Shown in pieces: positions 10,739 through 18,479 of a stretch of DNA of 33,200 nucleotides. The stretch is from assembly GCA_013812245.1 (NCBI GenBank), contig JACCTS010000380.1:1-33200 (forward strand), in the 5' to 3' direction. Under the pieces are notes generated by a model. It did no database searches and was not told where the DNA came from. It saw nothing but the letters and a program-made list of their open reading frames with translations. The number at the start of each line of letters is the position of its first letter. Position 1 is the stretch's first letter. The stretch is from Rubrobacter sp. (GTDB lineage: Bacteria; Actinomycetota; Rubrobacteria; Rubrobacterales; Rubrobacteraceae). A program made the translations under genes and the position numbers.

Positions 10739-11341
10739 TCAGAAACTGAAGCTGTAGCGCTGCTCCTGCCAGGGGTCGCCGTAGTTGTGGTAGCCGTTCT
10801 CCTCCCAGAACCCCGGCTTGTCCTCCGCCAGAAACTCCAGTCCCCTGAGCCACTTCGCGCTCTTCCAGGCGTAGAGGCGTGGGATCACCAGCCGCATCGG
10901 CGCCCCATGTCCCGTCTCCAGCGGCTCCCCATTATGGTGTGTCGCAAAGAGCGCATCATCCTCGTACAATTCCTCTACCGGCACGTTCGTCGTGTACCCG
11001 CCATCGCAGAAAGCGGAGAAAAACCTCGCCTCCGGCTTCGGCTCTGCCATGTCCAGCAGATGCTTCGCGTGTACGCCAGACCACACGTTGTCCAGCTTGC
11101 TCCACGAGGTGACGCAGTGCATGTCCGCCTTCACCGCGACCGTCGGAAGTTCGTTCCATTCATCCCACGTGAAGCGCAGCGGGTTCTCTACAAGCCCGGT
11201 TATCGTGAAGTCCCAGTTCTGCGGATCGAACTCTGGCGTCGTGCCGTAGGTCAGGATCGGCCATCGGTCACCGACCAGATATTGCCCCGGCGGCACCCGC
11301 TCCCTGCTCCGCGCCGTGTCTATCTCGATCCGTTCCGTCAC
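10739..11341 (-). CDS. sulfite oxidase-like molybdopterin-dependent oxidoreductase
   Basis: WDFTITGLVENPLRFTWDEWNELP; DMHCVTSWSKLDNVWSGV (molybdopterin Cys); HGAPMRLVIPRLYAWKSAKWL. GTG start one nt after the upstream stop. Confidence 0.85.
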   Translation of the reverse strand: MTERIEIDTARSRERVPPGQYLVGDRWPILTYGTTPEFDPQNWDFTITGLVENPLRFTWDEWNELPTVAVKADMHCVTSWSKLDNVWSGVHAKHLLDMAEPKPEARFFSAFCDGGYTTNVPVEELYEDDALFATHHNGEPLETGHGAPMRLVIPRLYAWKSAKWLRGLEFLAEDKPGFWEENGYHNYGDPWQEQRYSFSF

Positions 11342-11342
11342 G

Positions 11343-11972
11343 CTACTTCGCCTCGACCTTTTTCGGCTTCTGGCCGATGCTGACCATCTCAGGCTGCACG
11401 CCTTCTGCGGGACCATCGCCCAGCTCTTCGTCCCTGTACTGATAGACGCCGCGGCAGGTGTGGCCGCCGGTGGTGCGCTTCTCTGTGTACGAAAGTTTCA
11501 CGTTCGGGTTGATGGCGTTGACCATCGCCTTCTCGTAGGTTGAGAAGGCGGCGCAGGGCTTCACGTCCCAGCCGGGTACGCCGTCGTGGCCCATTCCCCC
11601 GAACCACGGGCAGCGGTCGGCGTTTATGACGTACTCGCCTTCCTTCGTTTCCGTAAGCGTGATCTCGATGTCGAAGAAGCGGTTGGCGAGCATGACCACG
11701 TCCACGGTGTCCTTCATGGTCTTCACACCGAGTTGCTCGCGCAGGTCCGATCCCTGCTTCTCGCCGATACGGGTCATGGCGAGCTTGCCGACCTTCTGGC
11801 CGTCGTAGCCGAGGTCGTCGGCGGCCCGGATCATCTCGTCCAGGATCACGCCGGTCCCCGCGCTGGCCGCTTTCCACTTGTACCACGTCGGCCCCGGCAG
11901 CCCGAGCTTCATCGCCCACCGCGCCAGAAAGAGGGGGAGTTTCGGAAGTCCGTAGACCTTGAGCCACTTCAT
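11343..11972 (-). CDS. conserved protein, possibly L-2-amino-thiazoline-4-carboxylic acid hydrolase-like
   Basis: ATG 11972 preceded by GGAGGAAGG and TATAAT (minus strand); conserved-looking Cys positions (DRCPWFGG, VKPCAAF, GGHTCRGVYQYR). Family assignment tentative. Confidence 0.5.
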   Translation of the reverse strand: MKWLKVYGLPKLPLFLARWAMKLGLPGPTWYKWKAASAGTGVILDEMIRAADDLGYDGQKVGKLAMTRIGEKQGSDLREQLGVKTMKDTVDVVMLANRFFDIEITLTETKEGEYVINADRCPWFGGMGHDGVPGWDVKPCAAFSTYEKAMVNAINPNVKLSYTEKRTTGGHTCRGVYQYRDEELGDGPAEGVQPEMVSIGQKPKKVEAK

Positions 11973-12151
11973 GATGCGAATCCTTCCTCCGCTTGTGCCG
12001 GTACGAAGGCCATTATACTCGCTGCGCGTTCATGTCCGGCAAGTTTTGCTACTAGCCAGGCGGTCGGTAGCTGTTAGGAATACGGTTCTCTCAGCCCGGA
12101 TCTCACCATTCGCCTATCATTTGATCGCCGGATAGAAACTGGACGAGCGTA

Positions 12152-12967
12152 GTGAGCGTGATGCAACCAGCGAAAGACACCAGACATCGAGTTTCGTACC
12201 GGACTGTTCGAGAGCTTCGGGATCGAGTTTTCGGATACGCGGACCTCGGTTCCGAGGTTCTCTTTGGCGCGAAGCCTAACTACGAAACGGTAGGCTGGGA
12301 AACCGCGCTACGGGACCTTGAGCCGCGTCCGGGAGCGACGGCGGAGATCCTGGAAGAAACGGCGTTGAGCGAGGTAGAAGAGGAGACGCGCCGGATACTG
12401 CGCCGCATCCACGACGAGAATCCTCGCGGTGCGCAGTGGCCCGCCGATTCCATCCTGGCTCGCTGCTGCTATCTGGTATGCAGGCTTCTGAAGCCTGCCG
12501 CCGTCGTGGAGACCGGCGTAGCCTACGGGGTAAGCTCGACTTTCATCCTCACAGCCTTGAGAGAGAACGGTCACGGTGTTCTTCATAGCGTGGATCTGCC
12601 GCCCTTGCGCCGGGATTACGCTGGATCATGGGGCGCGGCCGTCCCTGAGACGCTGAGAGCGCGCTGGACGCTCCATCGCGGGTCCAGCGTGCGAGTCCTA
12701 CCCAGCCTTTTTGAAGAGCTGGATTCGGTAGATGTTTTTCTGCACGATAGCCTGCACACCACGCGCAACATGCGCCAGGAATTCGATGCGGTCTGGCCCC
12801 GGCTGCGCTCAGGCGGCATCCTACTCGCGGACGACGTTGAGAGGAACCGGGTATTCGGCGAGTTGCGTTGTAAAAACCCTGCCTTCTGGCGCGTCGTCCG
12901 GGACGTGGAGAGACAGCCGCTCTACGGCAGCGCCGCCCAGATCGTGTTCGGCGTGGCGATCAAATAG
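12152..12967 (+). CDS. class I SAM-dependent methyltransferase
   Basis: VVETGVAYGVSSTFILTALRENGHGVLHSVDLPP; VFLHDSLHTTRNMRQEFDAVWPRLRSGGILLADDV. Confidence 0.8.
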   Translation: MSVMQPAKDTRHRVSYRTVRELRDRVFGYADLGSEVLFGAKPNYETVGWETALRDLEPRPGATAEILEETALSEVEEETRRILRRIHDENPRGAQWPADSILARCCYLVCRLLKPAAVVETGVAYGVSSTFILTALRENGHGVLHSVDLPPLRRDYAGSWGAAVPETLRARWTLHRGSSVRVLPSLFEELDSVDVFLHDSLHTTRNMRQEFDAVWPRLRSGGILLADDVERNRVFGELRCKNPAFWRVVRDVERQPLYGSAAQIVFGVAIK

Positions 12968-12982
12968 GCCGAACCACCGAAC

Positions 12983-14281
12983 CTAGTAACCAGGCCTCCC
13001 CATCCTCTTGTAGGTGATCTGCTTTCCGGTTTCGACCCCAGGCTGGTTGAAGGCGTTGACGCCGTACAGGGAACCGGCGATGGCCGTCTGCACTTCGAGG
13101 GCCTGGAAGAGGTAGCCGAGGTTTTCCTCGTTTATGGCTCCCAGTTTGATCGTGCTGTTGGGACGCCCGGCTTCGGCCAGCGCCCGCCGCGTCGCGTCGC
13201 ACTCGACGTTGAGAAGCTCCGCCATCGTATGGCCGCCGAGGTATCCGACACCATCAAGGCCCCCGTAGGCTTCTGGTATTTCGAGATCCCTGGGATGCTC
13301 TCCGACCTCCAGTATCTCGATGACCTTGTCTTGCGGGCCTTCCATATAGAGCTGGACCTGGGAGTGCTGGTCGGTAGTGCCGACGGCGCCGTGGGGCGTG
13401 GAGCCCTTGCCATCCTTCCCCAGCGACTCCGCCCACAACTGCACGAACCACGCTGCGGTTCTCTCCAGCGCGTCTGCGTAGGCCATCATCACCCGGACGT
13501 TGCGCCCGCGTGCGGTGTCCATCAAATAGTGTATCGCCGCTCCCACGACGGCGGGATGTTCTGCTCTCTGTGCCTCGACCTCGTCCACGCACTGGGCTGC
13601 ACCGCGCAGGAGGGCGTCAACGTCCAGTCCGCCCACGGCGGCGGGCAGGAGGCCGACGGGGGTGAGCACCGAGAATCGCCCGCCAACGTCCTTCGGTATC
13701 GAGAGGGTCCGAATATCTTCGCGGGCGGAGATCTGGTTCAGGTACCCTTCCTCCGGGTCTGTGGTGAACACGGTACGGTCTCCATATCCAGACTCCCCGA
13801 GCGCCTCGATGAGGGCGCCACGGACGACCAGGAAGTTCGTCATCGTCTCGGCCGTCGTGCCGGATTTCGTGACGACGTTGACCCAGGTGTTCGCCGGATC
13901 CGCCACGTCCAGTATTGCGCCCAGCGAGTTTGGGTCTGTGTTCTCGGCGAAGTGGATGCGGGGGCCACCGCGGGTTTCGGCCGGGATCAGGTTGTAATAA
14001 GGGTGGTTGAGTGCCCGCTGCACCGCCATCGGACCCAGGGCCGAACCACCGATCCCGGCGTGCACGAAGTCCGTGGCGCCGGAGTTCCGGATCTCCTCTC
14101 CAAGCTCTTTGCAGGCCGCCGCAGCCTCTTCGGTCTTCGGCAGCCGCATGAAACCGTAGGAATTTTCGAGAAGCTCCCCGGCCGCGTTTTGCAGCCTGGA
14201 TTTTACCCCGTCTAGATCCTGCTCCGTGAGGCCGCCATCGACCTCCATCAAATTCCCATAATCGAAGGTAACGTCGGCCAA
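12983..14281 (-). CDS. pgi: glucose-6-phosphate isomerase
   Basis: FVHAGIGGSALGPMAVQRAL; WVNVVTKSGTTAETMTNFLVVR; GRFSVLTPVGLLPAAVGG; EHPRDLEIPE; ELLNVECDATRRALAE. TTG 14281 preceded by AGAAAGGAAG. Confidence 0.9.
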   Translation of the reverse strand: MADVTFDYGNLMEVDGGLTEQDLDGVKSRLQNAAGELLENSYGFMRLPKTEEAAAACKELGEEIRNSGATDFVHAGIGGSALGPMAVQRALNHPYYNLIPAETRGGPRIHFAENTDPNSLGAILDVADPANTWVNVVTKSGTTAETMTNFLVVRGALIEALGESGYGDRTVFTTDPEEGYLNQISAREDIRTLSIPKDVGGRFSVLTPVGLLPAAVGGLDVDALLRGAAQCVDEVEAQRAEHPAVVGAAIHYLMDTARGRNVRVMMAYADALERTAAWFVQLWAESLGKDGKGSTPHGAVGTTDQHSQVQLYMEGPQDKVIEILEVGEHPRDLEIPEAYGGLDGVGYLGGHTMAELLNVECDATRRALAEAGRPNSTIKLGAINEENLGYLFQALEVQTAIAGSLYGVNAFNQPGVETGKQITYKRMGRPGY

Positions 14282-14346
14282 TGGTCTTCCTTTCTCCGCC
14301 TTCTGAACAGGAAGTAGTCTAATCCACGCTATAATGCCGGACCATC

Positions 14347-14994
14347 GTGTCAGATCAGAACGCCGCCCCAATATCCGAGGTTTTGAACCGCCTGAAGGCG
14401 GAATACCCCGGTGCCACGACCGAATTGCACTGGACGAACCCTTTGGAACTCCTGGTCGCGACGATCCTCTCCGCCCAGACTACGGACGTGCAGGTCAATC
14501 AGGTGACGGAGGGACTCTTCGAGAAGTATCGCTCCGCCATGGACTATGCGGAGGCCGACCCTTCGGAGTTGGAGGAGGATATCCGGCCGACCGGCTTCTT
14601 CCGCAACAAGGCCCGCTCATTGCAGGGTATGGCCTGCGCTTTGGTAGAGGATCACGACGGCGAGGTGCCCCGCACCATGTCCGAGCTCGTCGCCCTCCCC
14701 GGTGTCGGACGTAAGACGGCCAACGTGGTGCTTGGCAACGCCTACTCCGTGGACGAAGGCGTCGTGGTGGATACCCACGTAAAGCGCCTATCGAACCGGC
14801 TGGGTTTGTCCTCTGAACAGAACCCGGAGAAGGTGGAACGGGACCTTATGCGGATCGTTCCCAGAGAGGACTGGACGATCTTCTCGCACCTGCTTATCCT
14901 GCACGGCCGGAGGGTTTGCAAGGCGCGCAAGCCGGATTGCCCTGGTTGCGTGCTAAACGACATCTGTCCGTCCGCCGGAACATTCCAGGTCTGA
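14347..14994 (+). CDS. nth: endonuclease III
   Basis: LVATILSAQTTDVQVN; LPGVGRKTANVVLGNAY; VDTHVKRLSNRLG; C-terminal FeS motif CKARKPDCPGCVLNDIC. Confidence 0.95.
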   Translation: MSDQNAAPISEVLNRLKAEYPGATTELHWTNPLELLVATILSAQTTDVQVNQVTEGLFEKYRSAMDYAEADPSELEEDIRPTGFFRNKARSLQGMACALVEDHDGEVPRTMSELVALPGVGRKTANVVLGNAYSVDEGVVVDTHVKRLSNRLGLSSEQNPEKVERDLMRIVPREDWTIFSHLLILHGRRVCKARKPDCPGCVLNDICPSAGTFQV

Positions 14995-15213
14995 ACGGAC
15001 CAACCTTTGAAGGCCCAAGTTATTCAGAGAGAGAATCGTGGCAGACAAACGCCCGGCAGCTTAGGAGGGGGAATCCACAAAGGTCTCTCACTCTGCGGGC
15101 CACCGAGCTAAGAGCAGAAGTATACCCTTCGGAAATCCGACGCAAACTTGCCTGGTTCACGGGTGACGGCGACGGGGTGCGGAACCCGCGGATCTTCGCT
15201 ATGATGGGATGCA

Positions 15214-15258
15214 GGGCCGATAGCCAACCAGGAGGGGGAGGCGATCGGCCCCTTGTTT
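15214..15258 (+). terminator. hairpin GGGCCGAT/ATCGGCCC with T-rich tail
   Basis: GGGCCGAT 15214-15221 and ATCGGCCC 15244-15251 followed by CTTGTTT; TATGAT 15 nt upstream of position 15215. Confidence 0.35.
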
Positions 15259-15326
15259 CATCCGGGCGATCCTGCGCTCGCCGCGCGAGCCATCCGAGCG
15301 CACCTCATCGTATAAACTCCACGAAC

Positions 15327-15411
15327 GGGGGTATGGCAGAGCGGACGAATGCGCTGGTCTTGAAAACCAGAGGCGGTAAGACGCCCGTAGGTTCGAATCC
15401 TACTGCCCCCG
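15327..15411 (+). tRNA. tRNA-Ser(UGA)
   Basis: Acceptor GGGGGTA/TGCCCCC, anticodon loop CTTGAAA with anticodon TGA, long variable arm, T-arm GTAGGTTCGAATCCTAC. Confidence 0.95.
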
Positions 15412-15463
15412 CTTCCCACCACGAACCGGAACCAGAGAAACATGCTCCATTTATATTATTTCT

Positions 15464-15514
15464 GTTAAAAATCGTTAAGATATTGGAGACTTTTGCGTTT
15501 CGGATATGTACACT
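15464..15514 (+). promoter_or_regulatory. predicted activator-type promoter: GTTAA-N5-GTTAA (15464-15478), 30 nt, -10 TACACT (15509-15514)
   Basis: Same architecture and spacing as 16139-16189; both have AACTTCT starting 7 nt after the -10. Confidence 0.55.
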
Positions 15515-15585
15515 ACGGGTAACTTCTCACTTTGGAGAAGGAGTGCAGGCCGTTGAAGACGAGTAGATAGAAGGAGGTATCTCTT

Positions 15586-15825
15586 TTGAAGAAGAAGGTA
15601 ATCATTCTGGCTACGGCTGCTCTTCTGGTCATGATGATCCTCGCGCCGGCCGCTCTGGCGCAGGGAACCATGATGGAAGGCAGCATGATGGAAGGCACCA
15701 TGATGACTTCGGGTGGCGAAGCTTCGGACATTCCGGAGAGTGGTGGCCCGGCTATTCTGTTGCCGGCTGCCGCCCTGCTGCTGGGTTCGGGCATCCTGAC
15801 CTTCGCGGTATTGCGGCGCAGGTAG
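15586..15825 (+). CDS. small secreted or cell-surface Met-rich protein (signal peptide, MM repeats, C-terminal TM and RRR tail)
   Basis: TTG start with GAAGGAGG; MKKKVIILATAALLVMMILAPAALAQGTMMEGSMMEGTMMTSG...IPESGGPAILLPAAALLLGSGILTFAVLRRR. Confidence 0.75.
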   Translation: MKKKVIILATAALLVMMILAPAALAQGTMMEGSMMEGTMMTSGGEASDIPESGGPAILLPAAALLLGSGILTFAVLRRR

Positions 15826-15847
15826 CATTAGTCCAACACCGTGAAGC

Positions 15848-15866
15848 TCCGCACGTGGCGTGCGGA
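15848..15866 (+). other. perfect 8-bp hairpin TCCGCACG-TGG-CGTGCGGA downstream of the Met-rich gene
   Basis: Read directly from sequence. Confidence 0.6.
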
Positions 15867-15884
15867 AACCAATACACTATTACC

Positions 15885-15917
15885 GACGGAGGAGAGCCTG
15901 CACTCCTCCGTCTTTCT
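15885..15917 (+). terminator. intrinsic terminator
   Basis: GACGGAGGAG (15885-15894) / CTCCTCCGTC (15903-15912), followed by TTTCT. Confidence 0.8.
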
Positions 15918-16022
15918 AATGCGTTCGGCGGGCAGTGGGATCACGGCTCACGTAGTCAGGCTCCGGCCGATCTACGAAGTGTTTGGCCAAATGCCCATTG
16001 CTGAAGACTGAAAGATAGAAAG

Positions 16023-16095
16023 TGAGCCGCCCAGGACTCGAACCTGGAACCTAGAGATTAAGAGTCTCTTGCTCTGCCAATTGAGCTAGCGGCCC
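16023..16095 (-). tRNA. tRNA-Lys(CUU)
   Basis: Reverse complement: acceptor GGGCCGC/GCGGCTC, anticodon stem AGAGA/TCTCT with loop CTCTTAA, T-arm CCAGGTTCGAGTCCTGG. Confidence 0.95.
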
Positions 16096-16138
16096 ATCCG
16101 CTGAGATTATAACATCGGTACGGGAGGCGTAAGGTCAG

Positions 16139-16189
16139 GTTAAGTTTTGTTAACGAGAGCTTGCGCCAACAGTATCTTGTCTCTATAAT
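16139..16189 (+). promoter_or_regulatory. promoter: GTTAA-N5-GTTAA (16139-16153), -35 TTGCGC (16161-16166), 17-nt spacer, -10 TATAAT (16184-16189)
   Basis: Consensus -10, optimal spacer and an upstream direct repeat shared with 15464-15478. Confidence 0.7.
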
Positions 16190-16195
16190 GTTGGC

Positions 16196-16276
16196 AACTT
16201 CTAGCGGTACCCATCAAGGGGCCGCTAAGGGCCGGAAAAGGGTCTCACCCTTCTGTGAAAACCGGCCCTTTTTCTT
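16196..16276 (+). ncRNA. candidate standalone small RNA ending in an intrinsic terminator
   Basis: Predicted start about 16196; hairpin AGCGG(16203-16207)/CCGCT(16222-16226); terminator AAGGGCCGG(16227-16235)/CCGGCCCTT(16262-16270) enclosing AAGGGT/ACCCTT, then the T-run. Confidence 0.6.
16227..16276 (+). terminator. intrinsic terminator of the candidate small RNA
   Basis: 9-bp perfect stem followed by TTTTTCTT; nested 6-bp hairpin in the loop. Confidence 0.8.
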
Positions 16277-16430
16277 GCGCATTTCAGCTTTTCGGCCGAG
16301 TGGTATTTCAGCGTGCGGGCGTGAGCCGCTGTTCCGTCGCAGCCAGCGAAACACTTATTTGTGCTCTTGGCGGGACCGTTTCGTAAGGCGCTGGCCAGGC
16401 GTGGGCCGAACGGCAAAACACACCGGCCAA

Positions 16431-17798
16431 CTATCCCACTTCTTCGGCGATGGTAAAGAGCTCTTCGGCGTGGCGTCGCACGGAGGTTGCGAGATCGTTG
16501 GTGGCGGTGACGATGCGGACGCGACGTAGGGAGGCGTAGTAGCGGGTCATATCCTCTTCGGTCATGCCGGAGAGTCCCTGCCAGTCCGTCAGGCTTCGCT
16601 CCCAAGGGAGGGACGCGGGACGGATGAGCCGCAGATCCATGGAGAACTTTTCTTTGCGGGGTAGATCTATGAGTATGTCGAAGGGACCTGCGGTGCCTTT
16701 TCGATACCGGGTGAGGTAGCTGGCCCACGCTTCCTCTACCCGGCGGCGCCAGGAGGCGTCTTCGCGGAGGCGGATTAGCGAGGCGTAGTTCGGGTGACGC
16801 TCGTCGAATTCCAGGGCGCGGTGGTAGGGGCGCCGGTCTGCGAGGCGTCTGGTCAAGGCGGCTGTAGAGCTGTCTGACTGGGCAGATTCCTGGACCACGA
16901 CGAGGGCTCCGGCGTCGTTCTGGCGGGCGAGCTTCTCGGGGCTTACGTTGCCGGCCTGCACGGCGTCCTGAACAGCTCGCAGGAACATCACGGTCGGGAT
17001 GCGCAGCGCGTGGTGTCCATAGACGTTGTAGTGCATTAGATATCGACAAAAGACCAGGGACTGGAGGGAGCCGGCACCTTCTTCGTCCACGGCGAGGATG
17101 GCCCGGTTTTCCTGCCCGACTATATTGAGGGCCTGTATCAGTGCTTCGGTATCCACCATGCCGTAGGGGACTTTCGTGCCGCGGGCGTCACGGAGGAGGT
17201 AGTCGAGGGCGTTGGCGTCCAGCGCGCCGAAAAGTATGTCCCGCACGAGGTGCTCCGTGGGCGTCAGGCTGTGCGGCTCTGCGCCGGGTTCCCGGGCGAC
17301 TAGCCGAAACACGTTGTGGGGTTCGAGATCCCACTCTTTGGAGAGCACCTCGGCCACTTCGGAGTCTTCGATCAGACGCCGGCTCAACTCCTGGGTGGAG
17401 GTCATGCCGGGCAGGGCGATGTCCTCCACCGCCTGCGCGTAAGGGTAGCGGGCAGCGTCGTGGAGGAGGGCGGCCGCCAGGGCGCCCTGCACGTCACGGT
17501 TCTCCAGGTACGCGCCGGAGTCCATGATCTTCTTGAGGGTCAGCCGCGTCAGGTGGTAGACGCCGACGGAGTGGTCGAAGCGGGTGTGCCGGGCGTCGGG
17601 GAAGGCCTGGGCCGCGAAACCGAGTTGCCCCATTCCCTTCAGGCGCGTGAGGGCGCCGCTTTCGAGCAGCATCCGCGCCGCCCGGTCTATAGGGACGTCC
17701 CCCCAGACGCCGTCCCGGATTCTCCTCCCGGAGCCCCCGAAGAACTCCCCTACGGTCCCACTCAAATCCCTCTCCTGGGTGTGTCGGGTCGCGCCCAT
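16431..17798 (-). CDS. HD domain-containing phosphohydrolase (dGTPase/SAMHD1-like family)
   Basis: DARHTRFDHSVGVYHLTRL; ALLHDAARYPYAQ (HD motif); DILFGALDANALDYLLRD. Confidence 0.85.
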   Translation of the reverse strand: MGATRHTQERDLSGTVGEFFGGSGRRIRDGVWGDVPIDRAARMLLESGALTRLKGMGQLGFAAQAFPDARHTRFDHSVGVYHLTRLTLKKIMDSGAYLENRDVQGALAAALLHDAARYPYAQAVEDIALPGMTSTQELSRRLIEDSEVAEVLSKEWDLEPHNVFRLVAREPGAEPHSLTPTEHLVRDILFGALDANALDYLLRDARGTKVPYGMVDTEALIQALNIVGQENRAILAVDEEGAGSLQSLVFCRYLMHYNVYGHHALRIPTVMFLRAVQDAVQAGNVSPEKLARQNDAGALVVVQESAQSDSSTAALTRRLADRRPYHRALEFDERHPNYASLIRLREDASWRRRVEEAWASYLTRYRKGTAGPFDILIDLPRKEKFSMDLRLIRPASLPWERSLTDWQGLSGMTEEDMTRYYASLRRVRIVTATNDLATSVRRHAEELFTIAEEVG

Positions 17799-17962
17799 TT
17801 AACCAAATGACGTTCCGCTCTGGTAGCGCGGCGCACGTGGCGTGGCTCGGGGCGAAGCGCGTGTGGCGCGCCACTTGAGCGAGCTCATACGGCGTGTAGT
17901 ATTGTAGGCGTCCGAAAGGAGAACTCGAGATCCACGCCGAAGACCTGGAGACGATCAGCGGG

Positions 17963-18472
17963 ATGTCCGTGATCCTGCGCCCGCCGCGCGCATCGGACGT
18001 GGAGGCCGCCTACGCCTGGGACCGCGATCCAGAACTGGCGGCCTGGAACGGGCGGCCTCCGATCTCCGTCTCCCTCCCCGCCGCCCGCCGCGACTATCTC
18101 TCCCGCTGGGAGGACCCGAGCGTGAAGACGTTTATCATCGAGGCCGGAGAAGAAGGAGAACAACGGGAGCCTATCGGCATGGCGACCCTCTACGACTTCC
18201 GCAACGAAGGCTGCGAGCTCGGCATCAAGATCGGCCAGGAAAATTTGAGAGGTCGCGGCTACGCGAGCGAGGCCGTGGGTCTTCTCGCGGATTACACCTT
18301 CGAGGTGCTGAACCTCGAAGTCTTGCGGGGTTCCACGCTCGCCCACAACGACAGGATGCAGCGGGTCTTCGAGAAGAACGGCTTCGAGCAAACCGGCGAC
18401 GGCGCCCTCATCAGCCGCTACGACAACCGCCGCTACACCGAGCTCTCCTACGAGAAGAGAAGAAACGGTTAA
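17963..18472 (+). CDS. GNAT family N-acetyltransferase
   Basis: LRPPRASDVEAAYAWDRDPELAAWNG; ELGIKIGQENLRGRGYASEAVGLLADYTF; VLRGSTLAHNDRMQRVFEKNGF. Confidence 0.9.
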   Translation: MSVILRPPRASDVEAAYAWDRDPELAAWNGRPPISVSLPAARRDYLSRWEDPSVKTFIIEAGEEGEQREPIGMATLYDFRNEGCELGIKIGQENLRGRGYASEAVGLLADYTFEVLNLEVLRGSTLAHNDRMQRVFEKNGFEQTGDGALISRYDNRRYTELSYEKRRNG

Positions 18473-18479
18473 CCTGGAT

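Noticed and set aside
15327-16095. tRNA-Ser and tRNA-Lys as genomic-island boundaries
   Set aside because: No integrase, no duplicated tRNA 3' ends and no att-like repeats seen in the window.
15464-16153. Calling the GTTAA repeats a Pho box
   Set aside because: TTAAC-type direct repeats resemble Bacillus PhoP sites, but only two units are present and no phosphate gene is nearby; regulator left unnamed.
16161-16529. Track ORF 122 aa over the sRNA candidate
   Set aside because: Starts at the -35 hexamer, passes through the terminator and runs antisense into the HD gene; no RBS.
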